Shown: positions 10,853 to 20,724 of the stretch, in pieces
Position numbering within the stretch: position 1 is the first letter of the stretch
Layout of the letters: each line of letters begins with the position of its first letter
Origin: an uncultured Anaerococcus sp.
GTDB lineage: Bacteria > Bacillota > Clostridia > Tissierellales > Peptoniphilaceae
Direction: 5' to 3'
Assembly: GCF_943912825.1 (NCBI RefSeq)
Contig: NZ_CALTUX010000001.1
Location: 1-64,000, forward strand
DNA: 64,000 nt
The notes under the pieces: model-generated
Told to the model about the DNA's origin: nothing
Seen by the model: the letters and a program-made list of their open reading frames with translations, nothing else
Database searches by the model: none
Program-made: the position numbers and the translations under genes

Positions 10853-12130
10853 ATGGAAAAATCATTCAAAAAATTATATTTATTTGTCATTTTAGGAATT
10901 TTTGTAGGACTATTAATTGGAATTTTTAAAAAAATCATAGGCCTAGTTGCAAATTTTATGGAAGAAATCTTAAGCAAGGCTTCTGGCAATTTAATTAATT
11001 CCGTCTTATTTATTTTATTATTAATAATTATTGGACTTATTACTTTTTATATCCTAAAAAAGGATAAAAACAGCAAGGGATCTGGGATTCCAGTGATGAT
11101 GGGGATGATGGAGGGGAAATTTGATGTTAACTCCAAAAAAACCATCATAAATAAATTCATAGCATCCTTTCTAACTATTGGATCAGGTCTTACAGTCGGC
11201 AGGGAAGGCCCATCAGTTCAGCTTGGTGGTCTGGCTGGAGATATTGTGGCAGACTTTGACCAAACTTTTGAGAGGAAATATTTTATAGGATCTGCGGCAG
11301 CAGCAGGTTTTGCAGTAGCCTTTAATGCTCCCGTAGCAGCTATCATCTTTGGGGTAGAAGAAGTCTTTAGAAAACACGATATAAAGACCTTCCTCACATC
11401 AGCTACTACCGTAATTTCAGCGACAATAACATCTGGCCTTATTTTTGGAGACTTCTCAAGCCTTGAAGGGATACCAGTTTTTGATAATATAAGCCAGGAA
11501 AGGCTTTGGATAATCCTTATCCTAGGAATAGTATCAGGCCTTTCTGGAGTTTTATTTAATAAGATAGTAATAGGGGCAAAATCAGTTTATAAAAAAATCT
11601 CCCTACCAGAACTTGTAAAATACCTGGCCCCATTTGTCATAACTGGCCTAGTCTTATTAGTAGACCCAAGACTTTTTGCATCTGGTGAAGAATTAATCTA
11701 TTTGCCAGCAAGCGGGGGAGAATCTTTAGCTACCCTTATATATATGTATCTAGCAAAAATCATTCTCCTAGCCCTAGCCTTTGGTATGGGCCTATCGGGA
11801 GGATCACTCGTCCCACTCTTAGCAATAGGGGCAATCCTAGGAAATGTCTACGCTACAGCCCTCTTTGATATGGGTCTAATCCCTGCAGAAAAAATCTTTG
11901 CCATAAGCCTAATAGCCATGGCAGGCCACTTTTCAGCCATAGTAAGGACTCCAATCGCAGCCATCATCCTAATTGTGGAAATGACAGGTGGAGCCTTCTC
12001 AAATATTCTAGCCCTAGCCCTAGTATCCTTCATAGCCTACCTAGTAGCAGAAATATTTAAATCAAAACCATTCTACGAAGACCTCTATGAAAGGCTTCTA
12101 AAAACAGAAAAATCTTACTTTAAACATTAA
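10853..12130 (+). CDS. clcA: CLC-family chloride/proton antiporter
   Basis: 425 aa with about ten hydrophobic segments. Selectivity motifs are GSGIP (76-80) and GREGP (116-120, gating Glu118). The internal proton-pathway Glu is retained in VEEVF (Glu170), which favours an H+/Cl- exchanger over a passive channel. The C-terminal RTPIAAIILIVEMTG helix is conserved. The external Tyr of the E. coli protein is not evident in HFSAIVRTP. No CBS domains are present. Likely role is acid or chloride homeostasis at the membrane. AGGTGA precedes the start; it is divergent from the aldo/keto reductase. Confidence 0.9.
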   Translation: MEKSFKKLYLFVILGIFVGLLIGIFKKIIGLVANFMEEILSKASGNLINSVLFILLLIIIGLITFYILKKDKNSKGSGIPVMMGMMEGKFDVNSKKTIINKFIASFLTIGSGLTVGREGPSVQLGGLAGDIVADFDQTFERKYFIGSAAAAGFAVAFNAPVAAIIFGVEEVFRKHDIKTFLTSATTVISATITSGLIFGDFSSLEGIPVFDNISQERLWIILILGIVSGLSGVLFNKIVIGAKSVYKKISLPELVKYLAPFVITGLVLLVDPRLFASGEELIYLPASGGESLATLIYMYLAKIILLALAFGMGLSGGSLVPLLAIGAILGNVYATALFDMGLIPAEKIFAISLIAMAGHFSAIVRTPIAAIILIVEMTGGAFSNILALALVSFIAYLVAEIFKSKPFYEDLYERLLKTEKSYFKH

Positions 12131-12221
12131 TTATTTGCAAACTACAAAATAAATGCCTATATAGGTTTAATTAATCGGCTATCTAAATCTTGACAAGTGT
12201 TAAAAATATATAAAGATTATA

Positions 12222-12250
12222 TTGACAAGGTGATATAAATGTTTTATAAT
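12222..12250 (+). promoter_or_regulatory. Consensus sigma-A promoter of the subtilase gene
   Basis: Perfect TTGACA (12222-12227), 17-base spacer, perfect TATAAT (12245-12250). The expected start site is near 12257, giving an about 100-base leader. Confidence 0.85.
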
Positions 12251-12263
12251 TGATTAGTGGTAC

Positions 12264-12278
12264 TGAAAATCATTATCA
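12264..12278 (+). promoter_or_regulatory. Fur-like operator downstream of the promoter
   Basis: TGAAAATCATTATCA matches the 7-1-7 Fur consensus TGATAAT-N-ATTATCA at 13 of 14 positions. It sits just after the predicted start site, where a bound repressor would block transcription. Fur, PerR and Zur boxes share architecture, but the TGA..TCA ends favour Fur. Confidence 0.6.
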
Positions 12279-12357
12279 CAATTTTATATTTTGTACATTA
12301 ATATGAATTAATATTTAACATGTTAAATAAATAATTAATAGAGGATATGGAGAATAA

Positions 12358-15300
12358 ATGAATAATAAAAAAATTATTAAGGCGACATTAATTGCCGCCT
12401 TATCTATTTCATTCTTATTTAATGAGCCTTCCTTCGCAAGTGGCGAAGAAGAAAAACCGCTAGAGGCAAATAGCCAAAGCCTTGCTAGTGAAAATGAAGC
12501 AACTACAGAAAAAAAAGAAGAAGCAAAGAGTGAAGAATCTTTTGATAAAGAAAATGAACAAAAGAAAGAAGATGAAAACAAAGACAAAGCTTCTGCTTTA
12601 GAAACTTCCCTCAAAGAAGATAAGTCTGATGAAAAAGAAGGTAAATCAACAGAAGATACACATAAAGCTGACCTTAATAAGGATTCATCTATTGAAGAAA
12701 AGAAAGATGATAAGGCTGTAGATAATAAAGATGATAAGTCTGTAGGTAATAAAGATGATAAGTCTGTAGGTAATAAAGATGATAAGGATGTAGAAAAAAA
12801 AGATGATAAGGCTGTAGAAAAGAAAGATGATAAAGTTTTAGATAATAAAGATAAGGGTAGAGTCATCTACATAGCCGAATTTAAAGATAAAGAGGCTGCT
12901 GAAAGGGCAATGAAGGAAATATCAAAATTTTCTTCTACAAAAGTTTTGTATGCCTATAATACAATTTTCAATGGTTGTGCAATTGAAACAAAACAAGATA
13001 ATCTTGATTTGATTAAACATATCGAAGGAATATCATCTGTAGAAAGAGCTCAAAAAGTTGAGCCAATGATGAATCACGCAAGAGAAGAAATCGGTGTCAA
13101 TGAAGCTATCGACTACCTAAAAGCCATTAACAAAGACATGGTAATGAAGTTTGACGGTAGGGGCATGGTAATTGCAAATATCGATACTGGAACTGATTAT
13201 AGGCACAAGGCTATGAGAATTGACGATGAAGCTAAGCCTTATATGAAATATAAAAAAGAGGACATGAAGGGAACTGACAAGGACTTTTGGTTGAGTGATA
13301 AAATTCCTCACGCCTTTAACTATTATAATGGTGGCAAAATTACTGTCGAAAAATATGACGATGGTTCTGACTATCATGATCCACATGGCATGCATATAGC
13401 GGGAATCCTTGCTGGTAATGATACTGATAAGGATATAGCTAAGTATAATGGTATAGACGGAATAGCACCAAATGCTCAAATCTTTTCTTACAAGATGTAC
13501 TCAGATTCAGGTGATGGCTTTGCTGGTGATGAAACAATGTTTCACGCTATCGAAGATGCAATCAAACATAAGGTTGATGTAGTATCTGTATCTTCTGGAT
13601 TTACAGGAACAGGTCTTATTGGTGAGAAATATTGGCAAGCAGTTAGGGCTTTAAGAAAAGCAGGGATTCCTATGGTAGTTGCTACTGGTAACTATGCAAC
13701 ATCTGCTTCAAGCTCATCATGGGACTTGGCTGTTAATAACCAACTAAAGATGACCGATACAGGAAATGTAACTAGAACTGCTGCCCACGAAGATGCCATA
13801 GCTGTTGCATCAGCTAAAAATCAAATAGTAGAGTTTGATAAGGTAAATATTGGTGGCGAAAGCTTTAAGTATAGAAATATCGGTACCTTCTTCGATAAAA
13901 ATAAGATTATTAGTAATGAAGACGGAAGCAAAACCTCTGACAAAATGAAATTTGTTTATATAGGCAAGGGTCAAGATGAAGATCTAGTTGGGCTTAATCT
14001 TAAAGGCAAAATTGCTGTTATGGATAGAATATATACAAAGGATTTAAAATATGCCTTCAAAAGAGCTGCCGATAAGGGTGCTCGCGCAATCATGGTTGTA
14101 AACACTGTTAACTACTATAACAGGGATAACTGGACAGAGCTTCCAGCCATGGGCTACGAAGAAGATGAAGGAACAACTTGCCAAGTATTTTCAGTATCTG
14201 GTGATGATGGACTTAAAATTTGGAATATGATTGATCCAGCCAATAAAACTGAGGTTAAGAGAAACAAGAAAGAAGACTTCAAAGATAAGCTTGACCAATA
14301 CTATCCAATTGATATGGAAAGCTTCAACAAAAACCGTCCAAAGCTTGGTGATGAGAAAGAGCTAGACTTTAACTTTGCTCCTGATACAGACAAGGAACTT
14401 TATAAAGAAGAAGTAATCGTGCCAGCAGCCTCTACATCATGGGGTCCAAGGGGTGACCTCCTACTAAAACCAGATGTATCAGCACCAGGAAAGAACATCA
14501 AATCAACTCTAAATGTAATTGATGGTAAATCAACTTATGGTTATATGTCAGGAACAAGTATGGCAACACCAGTGGTCGCAGCATCAACAGTATTGATTAG
14601 ACCAAAACTAAAAGAGATGCTCGAAAAACCTGTCCTCAAAAACCTAGAAGGTGAGGATAAAATCGACTTAACTACTCTTACAAAGATTGCCCTACAAAAC
14701 ACAGCAAGACCTATGATGGACCCAACATCTTGGAAGGAAAAATCACTATATTATGCTTCGCCAAGACAACAAGGTGCAGGTCTAATTAACGTTGCTAATG
14801 CACTAAGAAGTGATGTTATAGCAAGCTTTAAAAATGTTGACTCCGAAGGTCTAGTAAACTCATATGGATCTATATCACTTAGAGAAATTAAGGGAGAAAA
14901 GAAATATTTCACAATCAAGTTGATTAATACATCAGATAGGCCTCTCACATTTAAGGCTTCATCATCTGCAATAACCACAGATTCCCTTACCGACAGGCTA
15001 AAACTTGATGAAACTTACAAGGATGAGAAATCATCAGATGGTAAACAAATTGTTCCAGAAATTCATCCAGCAAGTATTAAGGGTGCAAATATTAGCTTTG
15101 AACACGATGTATTTACAATTGCTCCAAACTCTTCATATGAATTGAAGGCTGTAATAAATGTAGGAGATGCAAAAGATAAAGACCAATTTGTAGAATCCTT
15201 CATTAGACTTGAATCTAAAGAAGAACTTGAGGCAATGTGTGGCAAGGAAAACAAGACAGTATTCCAACCATCTCTATCAATGCCACTTATGGGCTTTGCT

Positions 15301-18300
15301 GGAAATTGGAACAAGGAGCCAATCCTTGACAAGTGGGCTTGGGAAGAAGGCTCTAAATCAAAAACCATGGAAGGTTATGACGATGATGGTAAACCAAAAA
15401 TACCTGGAACCTTGAACAAGGGTATAGGTGGAGAACATGACATCGATAAATTCAATCCAGCAGCCGTTATCCAAAACAGAAAAGATGGAAATACAAAATC
15501 ACTTGATCAAGATCCTGATTTATTTGCACTAAATAACAACCACGGATTATATGATCCATCACAAAGCGAATCAAAAGTCGCAAGAATTTATCCACTTGAT
15601 AATAAGGGACAACCACAAGAAGTTCAAATCGAAACAGGGCTAACACCTTCCCCACTCGTTCTAAGAAGTGCAAGAGAAGGCTTAATCTCAATTGTAAATA
15701 CTGACAAAGAGGGCGAAGGGCAAAAAGACCTCAAGGTTGTATCTAGAGAGCACTTCATCAGAGGAATCCTAAACTCAAAGAGAAACGATGCTAAGGGGAT
15801 TAAGTCATCCAAGTTAAAAGTTTTGGGAGATTTGAAATGGGATGGCCTTATTTACAATCCTAGAGGAAGAGAAGAAGGCGCTAATGATGATAATAATAAC
15901 CAAGACTTGGAAACAAAACTTAGGGGTCAATTTGAACCAATAGCTGAGGGTCAATACTTCTACAAGTTCAAATATAGATTAACCAAGGATTATCCATGGC
16001 AAGTTTCTTATATACCAGTAAAAATTGACAATACAGCTCCAAAGATTGTCGATGTTGATTTCTCTAATCCAGACAAAATCAAATTAATAGCAAAAGATAC
16101 CTACCACAAGGTAAAAGATAAGTACAAAAACGAAACCTTGTTTGTAAGAGATCAAAAGAACCATCCAGATAAATTTGAAGAAGTAGCCAACGAAGTATGG
16201 TATGCAGGTGCAGCTATAGTTGACGAATACGGTGATGTTGAAAGAAACCTCAATGTAAAATATGCTGGAGAAGGCGAAGGTAGACATAGAAAGCTTGATG
16301 ATAAAGGAAATACTATCTACGAAATTAGCGGTGCAGGAGATTTAAGAGGAAAAATCATAGAAGTAATCGCCCTAGATGGTGCAAGCAACTTCACCAAAAT
16401 CCATAGGATAAAATTTGATAAGCAAGCTGATGCAAACGGAATGATTTCTTATTACCTAGTAGATCCTGACCAAGATTCTTCTTCTTACAAAAAACTTGGA
16501 GAAATTTCTGAAGAAAAACTCAAAAATGCAAAGAGCTCAGAGGAAAATACCAATAATAATCAAGCTAAGGATGAAGACTCAAAACCAGCTGAAGAAAGTT
16601 CAGTTGAGGGAGAAGCTAGACTTGAAATAAATAAAAATATTTCAACAATTAGAGACTTTGAAAATAAAGACCTAAAGAAACTAATTAAAAAGAAATATAA
16701 GGAAATATATGACTTTGTAAGTGGTGAAATGAAAACAGTAGAGTGTGATTACGAATATGATGAAAAAGGAAATATAAAAGCCTACGATGATGGAAGTGCT
16801 CTAGAATATGAAACTGAGAAACTTGATGATGTTAAATCAAAGCTTGGTGGAGTGTTAAGTCCATCAAAGGATGGCCATTTTGAAATTCTTGGAAAAGTAA
16901 ATAATGTATCAAAAGATGCTAAGGCCTACTATGGTAATGACTATAAAATAATAGAAATCAAGGCAAGTAAATACGACCCACAAACAAAAACTCTAACATT
17001 TGACTTATTTGCAAACACAAATGATGTAGTCAATGGTCTATCCTTTACTGGAGATATGAATATTATCGTAAAAGATAAGGGTCAAACAAAAGCTAAAACT
17101 ATAATAAGGATGCCAGAAAAAAAGGATGAAGCCGCGGAAGCTGCACCATATGCTTCAAGCTATGGAAATATTATCGAACTAGGTGAAGGTGAACTAACTA
17201 AACAAAAACCAAAAGATCCAAGCAAGATGGATACAAACAAGATGTTCTTCGATAAAGAAAAGGGTCAATATGTATTAAATGATAAAATGATTGTAAGAAA
17301 GGGATATGCCCTAAGAGTTACGACATTTAACCCAGGAAAAACTGATATGCTTGATGGTAATGGAGTTTATAGCATGGAAGATATAGAAAAAATCCAAAAG
17401 ACTGCCCCTAACATCAAGGCTCTATCACAAAAAACAATCTACTGTGATAGTAGAAATGTTGAAGATGGTAGAAGCACTCAATCGGTTCTCATGTCAGCCT
17501 TGGACGGATTTAATATAGTTAGATATCAAGTCTTTACATTTAAAACTAATGACAAGGGAGAAGCTATAGATAAGGATGGAAATCTTGTAGATGATCCTTC
17601 TAAACTAGTTCTTCTTGGCAAAGATGGCAAGGAATATCTTGGAGATGATAAATCCAATGTAGAAGCCATCAAAGAAGATGGAGGAATGCTATTTATAGAT
17701 GCAAAATCAGTAGATTTGACTATGGATAGAAACTATTTCAATCCAACAAAGGACAATAAAATCTATGTAAGAAAACCAGAATTCTATTTAAGAGGAAAAA
17801 TAGGAGATAAGGGTGGTTTCAACTGGGAAATGAGAGTTAACGAGTCAGTTGTAGACAACTACCTAATCTACGGTGATTTACACATAGATAATACAAGAGA
17901 CTTTAACATTAAGCTTGATGTAAAAGATGGGGATATCATGGACTGGGGAATGAAGGACTACAAGGCTAATGGATTCCCAGACAAGGTCAAAGATATGGAT
18001 GGCAATGTATACCTACAAACTGGTTATAGTAAACTTAATGCCAAGGCTGTTGGAGTTCACTATCAATTCCTCTATGATACTGTAAAACCAGAAATTGAAC
18101 AAAAAGATGATGGTAACACAGCTATTGAATATGAAAAAGATAAATTTATCAAATTCAATGTTACAGATAAGAGAGATGGCGATAAAGCTGGAGAAATCCA
18201 AGACAAACAAATCTTTGTAAATGGTATAGCATACGAGTCCTTAGATGATATAAAAGATATAAAGGAAAATACGCTAACAATCAAGTTTGTTGTAAAAGAC

Positions 18301-19152
18301 TTTGCAAACAATACTAGGGTAAAGGAATTTAGCTTTGACAAAGAAAGTGGCACATTAACTCCTATAGATCCAGAAAAAGTCAAGATTACAATAGATAATA
18401 AGGAAAATGAACTTGTAAAGGGAGAGGATTTCCAATTACCAGAATACAAGGGAGAAGTTCCAGAAGGTAAAGGCTTCAAGGGTTGGAAAGTCAAAGATAA
18501 AGACGGAAAAGAAGAAATTAAAGCACAAGGTGCCTTCTTATTTGCTATGGCAGATCTAAGTGTTCAACCAGACTTCTACGATCTTCCTAAAGAAGTTAAA
18601 GAAGAAAATAAACAAACTTTTGATGAAACAAAGAAAAAAGATGAGGATTATTCAAAGATTTGGAATATAACTTGCCCAAGTGATACAGAAAATCCTTCAG
18701 AAGACCCTTCTGTAATTCCTTCAGAAGATCCTTCTGAAATTCCTTCAGAAGATCCTTCTGAAATTCCTTCAGAAGATCATTCTGTAATTCCTTCAGATAA
18801 TCCTTCTGAAATTCCTTCTGAAAATCCACAAATTCCAGAAATAAATCTAGCTCATAAGAGTGAAAATTCAAAAGATAATCAAGGATTAGTAGTGGAGGCA
18901 AGCTTAGAAACTAAAGAGCTTAAAGGAGATCCTTCAAAAGACAATACCTTAGTTCAAAATGCTAAGGAAGATAAGGATAAAGAAGAAGCAAAGGAAAATA
19001 AGAGCCAAAGAAGTGAAGAAAAATCACAAGAAAAGAATGAGAAAGCTCCAAAAAGCACAAATGTTAAAACAGGAGTAGAGAGCCTATCATCAGTAGTGAT
19101 GGGATTATTTGCAGCAAGCCTTGCCTTATTCAAAACTAAAAAAAGAAAATAA
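12358..19152 (+). CDS. Giant cell-surface subtilisin-like (S8) protease
   Basis: 2264 aa. Signal peptide with cleavage likely after PSFAS. A low-complexity Lys/Asp/Glu region contains six 8-residue KDDK repeats (about 116-163), then an inhibitor-like propeptide and the S8 domain. The catalytic triad is Asp276 (IDTGTD), His343 (HGMHIAG) and Ser734 (SGTSMATP), with oxyanion Asn445 (ATGN). A PA insert lies between His and Ser (about 545-620). The layout resembles C5a-peptidase/lactocepin proteases, with Fn3-like stalk domains, one InlB-like FKGW module near 2035-2065, Pro-rich SEDPSEIP repeats, and a C-terminal NVKTG motif, hydrophobic helix and KTKKRK tail. NVKTG is not canonical LPXTG. The gene is monocistronic, with a strong promoter and Fur-like box. 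Confidence 0.92.
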   Translation: MNNKKIIKATLIAALSISFLFNEPSFASGEEEKPLEANSQSLASENEATTEKKEEAKSEESFDKENEQKKEDENKDKASALETSLKEDKSDEKEGKSTEDTHKADLNKDSSIEEKKDDKAVDNKDDKSVGNKDDKSVGNKDDKDVEKKDDKAVEKKDDKVLDNKDKGRVIYIAEFKDKEAAERAMKEISKFSSTKVLYAYNTIFNGCAIETKQDNLDLIKHIEGISSVERAQKVEPMMNHAREEIGVNEAIDYLKAINKDMVMKFDGRGMVIANIDTGTDYRHKAMRIDDEAKPYMKYKKEDMKGTDKDFWLSDKIPHAFNYYNGGKITVEKYDDGSDYHDPHGMHIAGILAGNDTDKDIAKYNGIDGIAPNAQIFSYKMYSDSGDGFAGDETMFHAIEDAIKHKVDVVSVSSGFTGTGLIGEKYWQAVRALRKAGIPMVVATGNYATSASSSSWDLAVNNQLKMTDTGNVTRTAAHEDAIAVASAKNQIVEFDKVNIGGESFKYRNIGTFFDKNKIISNEDGSKTSDKMKFVYIGKGQDEDLVGLNLKGKIAVMDRIYTKDLKYAFKRAADKGARAIMVVNTVNYYNRDNWTELPAMGYEEDEGTTCQVFSVSGDDGLKIWNMIDPANKTEVKRNKKEDFKDKLDQYYPIDMESFNKNRPKLGDEKELDFNFAPDTDKELYKEEVIVPAASTSWGPRGDLLLKPDVSAPGKNIKSTLNVIDGKSTYGYMSGTSMATPVVAASTVLIRPKLKEMLEKPVLKNLEGEDKIDLTTLTKIALQNTARPMMDPTSWKEKSLYYASPRQQGAGLINVANALRSDVIASFKNVDSEGLVNSYGSISLREIKGEKKYFTIKLINTSDRPLTFKASSSAITTDSLTDRLKLDETYKDEKSSDGKQIVPEIHPASIKGANISFEHDVFTIAPNSSYELKAVINVGDAKDKDQFVESFIRLESKEELEAMCGKENKTVFQPSLSMPLMGFAGNWNKEPILDKWAWEEGSKSKTMEGYDDDGKPKIPGTLNKGIGGEHDIDKFNPAAVIQNRKDGNTKSLDQDPDLFALNNNHGLYDPSQSESKVARIYPLDNKGQPQEVQIETGLTPSPLVLRSAREGLISIVNTDKEGEGQKDLKVVSREHFIRGILNSKRNDAKGIKSSKLKVLGDLKWDGLIYNPRGREEGANDDNNNQDLETKLRGQFEPIAEGQYFYKFKYRLTKDYPWQVSYIPVKIDNTAPKIVDVDFSNPDKIKLIAKDTYHKVKDKYKNETLFVRDQKNHPDKFEEVANEVWYAGAAIVDEYGDVERNLNVKYAGEGEGRHRKLDDKGNTIYEISGAGDLRGKIIEVIALDGASNFTKIHRIKFDKQADANGMISYYLVDPDQDSSSYKKLGEISEEKLKNAKSSEENTNNNQAKDEDSKPAEESSVEGEARLEINKNISTIRDFENKDLKKLIKKKYKEIYDFVSGEMKTVECDYEYDEKGNIKAYDDGSALEYETEKLDDVKSKLGGVLSPSKDGHFEILGKVNNVSKDAKAYYGNDYKIIEIKASKYDPQTKTLTFDLFANTNDVVNGLSFTGDMNIIVKDKGQTKAKTIIRMPEKKDEAAEAAPYASSYGNIIELGEGELTKQKPKDPSKMDTNKMFFDKEKGQYVLNDKMIVRKGYALRVTTFNPGKTDMLDGNGVYSMEDIEKIQKTAPNIKALSQKTIYCDSRNVEDGRSTQSVLMSALDGFNIVRYQVFTFKTNDKGEAIDKDGNLVDDPSKLVLLGKDGKEYLGDDKSNVEAIKEDGGMLFIDAKSVDLTMDRNYFNPTKDNKIYVRKPEFYLRGKIGDKGGFNWEMRVNESVVDNYLIYGDLHIDNTRDFNIKLDVKDGDIMDWGMKDYKANGFPDKVKDMDGNVYLQTGYSKLNAKAVGVHYQFLYDTVKPEIEQKDDGNTAIEYEKDKFIKFNVTDKRDGDKAGEIQDKQIFVNGIAYESLDDIKDIKENTLTIKFVVKDFANNTRVKEFSFDKESGTLTPIDPEKVKITIDNKENELVKGEDFQLPEYKGEVPEGKGFKGWKVKDKDGKEEIKAQGAFLFAMADLSVQPDFYDLPKEVKEENKQTFDETKKKDEDYSKIWNITCPSDTENPSEDPSVIPSEDPSEIPSEDPSEIPSEDHSVIPSDNPSEIPSENPQIPEINLAHKSENSKDNQGLVVEASLETKELKGDPSKDNTLVQNAKEDKDKEEAKENKSQRSEEKSQEKNEKAPKSTNVKTGVESLSSVVMGLFAASLALFKTKKRK
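12703..12846 (+). repeat. Six 24-bp tandem repeats, N-terminal, coding
   Basis: Unit aaagatgataag plus 12 variable bases, coding KDDKxVxN/K. Two adjacent units are identical. Likely a length-variable spacer after the signal peptide. Confidence 0.85.
18694..18837 (+). repeat. Six 24-bp tandem repeats, C-terminal, coding
   Basis: Units coding PSEDPSEI with small variants; two units are identical and the last is degenerate. This is a Pro/Ser/Glu-rich wall-spanning spacer just before the sorting region. Confidence 0.85.
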
Positions 19153-19188
19153 AAAGACCTAATATAAACTAAGTAAATATTAGATCTG

Positions 19189-19227
19189 ATACCAGAGTTA
19201 GCATAAAGCTTGCTCTGGTATTTTTTT
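19189..19227 (+). terminator. Terminator of the subtilase gene
   Basis: ATACCAGAG pairs with CTCTGGTAT, followed by seven Ts. A weaker CTAATAT/ATATTAG hairpin precedes it. Confidence 0.88.
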
Positions 19228-19333
19228 GTCTTAGAATTTTTAGATTGGAAAATCATCTCTAGGATTTTAATAAAATCACAAGCATAAAGATTTTCAAATT
19301 AAAAGCCCTCATTAAAGTTGAGTACTTTAAGTT

Positions 19334-20555
19334 CTATTTTTTGTTATCCATATCAGCTTTGATGGCCTTAGCAAGGGCTTCAATTTCTTCTACTTGTTCC
19401 ATCTTCACACCAGAATTGATTTTAACATCTTATCCTACATAGTCAAGCTTAGTTTGAGATAGGATTTCCTTTGAAATCTCGAGACTTCTTCCGCCCCAAG
19501 ACCAGTTGTTTAGGAAAGAAACAGTTTTATTGCTAAAGCCTGTTCCAACAAGTTCTCTTAGGAAGGCATCTATCTTTTAGTAAAGACCAGAGTTGTAGTT
19601 GATTGGTGCAAATACTGAGTGAAAGAATCTGTGGCAGTGGCTATTTTGATAAGAAACATAAAAAGCAGCCAGATCATAAATCTTGATATTTTCAACCCCT
19701 AACTCAGCTAGCTTTGTTACAAGAATGTCGGCTACTTCTTCGGTATCTCCATACATTAATGCGTAAACTATAACGACACCTTTTTTTCGCTGTGAAGGTT
19801 GACCACTTGTTATACTTATCAATTATGAAATTGATAGGTTGTTCGTCCTTATAAACAGGACCATGGAGAGGAAGAATGGCAAGGTCGTTGATGTTCATGA
19901 AGGCATTTTGTACCATTTTCCGAACTTACCAACTATATTGATTTAATATCTTATAGCTTGATATAGCCAATCACCTTTGTGGATAACATTCTTGGCATCT
20001 ACATGACCTTCAATTACATTAAAGGCACCAAAAACATCTGCTGAGAAGAGAAGACATTCAGTTGTTTCGTAAGTCATCATAACTTCTGGCCAGTGAACCA
20101 TTGGAGTGAAAACAAATTTGAGATTTCTCTTACCGATATTTACTTCATCTCCATCTTTTACTTCCACATATCTATCCTTTAATTCATCATTGTAGAATTG
20201 TTCATAGAACTTGAAGGTCGTGGCATTGCCAACAAACTTAGCATTTGGGCATTCTTTTAAACAAAAATCAATATTTCTACAGTGGCCTGGCTCCATGTGC
20301 TCAACAATTAAATAATCTAAGTCTTCTCCGTTATGAGCTGCCTTAACATTTTCTATATATCTTCTAGTAAAGGCTGCATCTACTGAATCACACAAAACGT
20401 TCTTTTCGTCTTTATTAAGGTAAGAGTTGTAGGAAACACCATTTGTCAATTCGAACATATTTTCGAATCTGTCAATCTTTCTGTCGTTAACTCCAACTCA
20501 ATAGATATTATCTAATATTTCTACTATATTGTGTATCTTATCTTCTTTGAAACTC
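19334..20555 (-). pseudogene. Decayed A-type flavoprotein (flavodiiron protein, FprA-like)
   Basis: Pieces of one flavodiiron protein lie in order on the minus strand across several frames. These are the N-terminus (GVNDRK..FENMFELTNG), the metallo-beta-lactamase domain (19943-20458, VEHMEPGHC, MVHWPEVMMTYE), the PLHGPVYKDE linker, the flavodoxin domain (VVIVYALMYGDTEEVA, APINYNSGLY) and the C-terminus (FLRELVGTGFSNKTVSF, NNWSWGGRS). Breaks include TGA where Trp is expected in IYWVGV (near 20498), TAA after AIRY, a frameshift near 19920, a frameshift near 19795, TAA after NSGLY and a stop after LDYVG. An intact protein would reduce O2 or NO in this anaerobe. The N-terminal boundary is approximate. 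Confidence 0.9.
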
Positions 20556-20620
20556 CTTTTATTTGTTTTGTTACATTGTTAACTATACTAGATATTTAGT
20601 AAAATTTAATTATATATTAA

Positions 20621-20635
20621 TGATTATTATTATCG
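20621..20635. promoter_or_regulatory. Weak Fur-like 7-1-7 box
   Basis: TGATTATTATTATCG matches TGATAAT-N-ATTATCA at 12 of 14 positions. It lies between the two decayed genes. It could be a relic operator of the flavodiiron gene, or chance in AT-rich DNA. Confidence 0.3.
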
Positions 20636-20724
20636 GTAATAATCTAAAAAAATTAAATATATATTTTGACAAGAAATTATGGTAGAAATAATTTATATTG
20701 GCATAAATAAGGTAAAAATAATTG

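Noticed and set aside
12190..12195. Second TTGACA upstream of the subtilase gene
   Set aside because: No -10 element at a workable distance; the pair at 12222/12245 is far better.
12315..12866. 183-aa Ser/Leu-rich frame opposite the subtilase start
   Set aside because: Mirror of the KDDK and Lys/Glu repeats; overlaps the promoter-proximal coding region and has no Shine-Dalgarno.
18694..18837. Regular short repeats suggesting a CRISPR array
   Set aside because: Units are contiguous with no spacers and are in frame inside the subtilase gene.
20490..20505. In-frame TGA in the flavodiiron gene as selenocysteine or reassigned Trp
   Set aside because: The site is a Trp in homologues and other stops and frameshifts occur in the same gene; TGA ends normal genes here (for example ricT).
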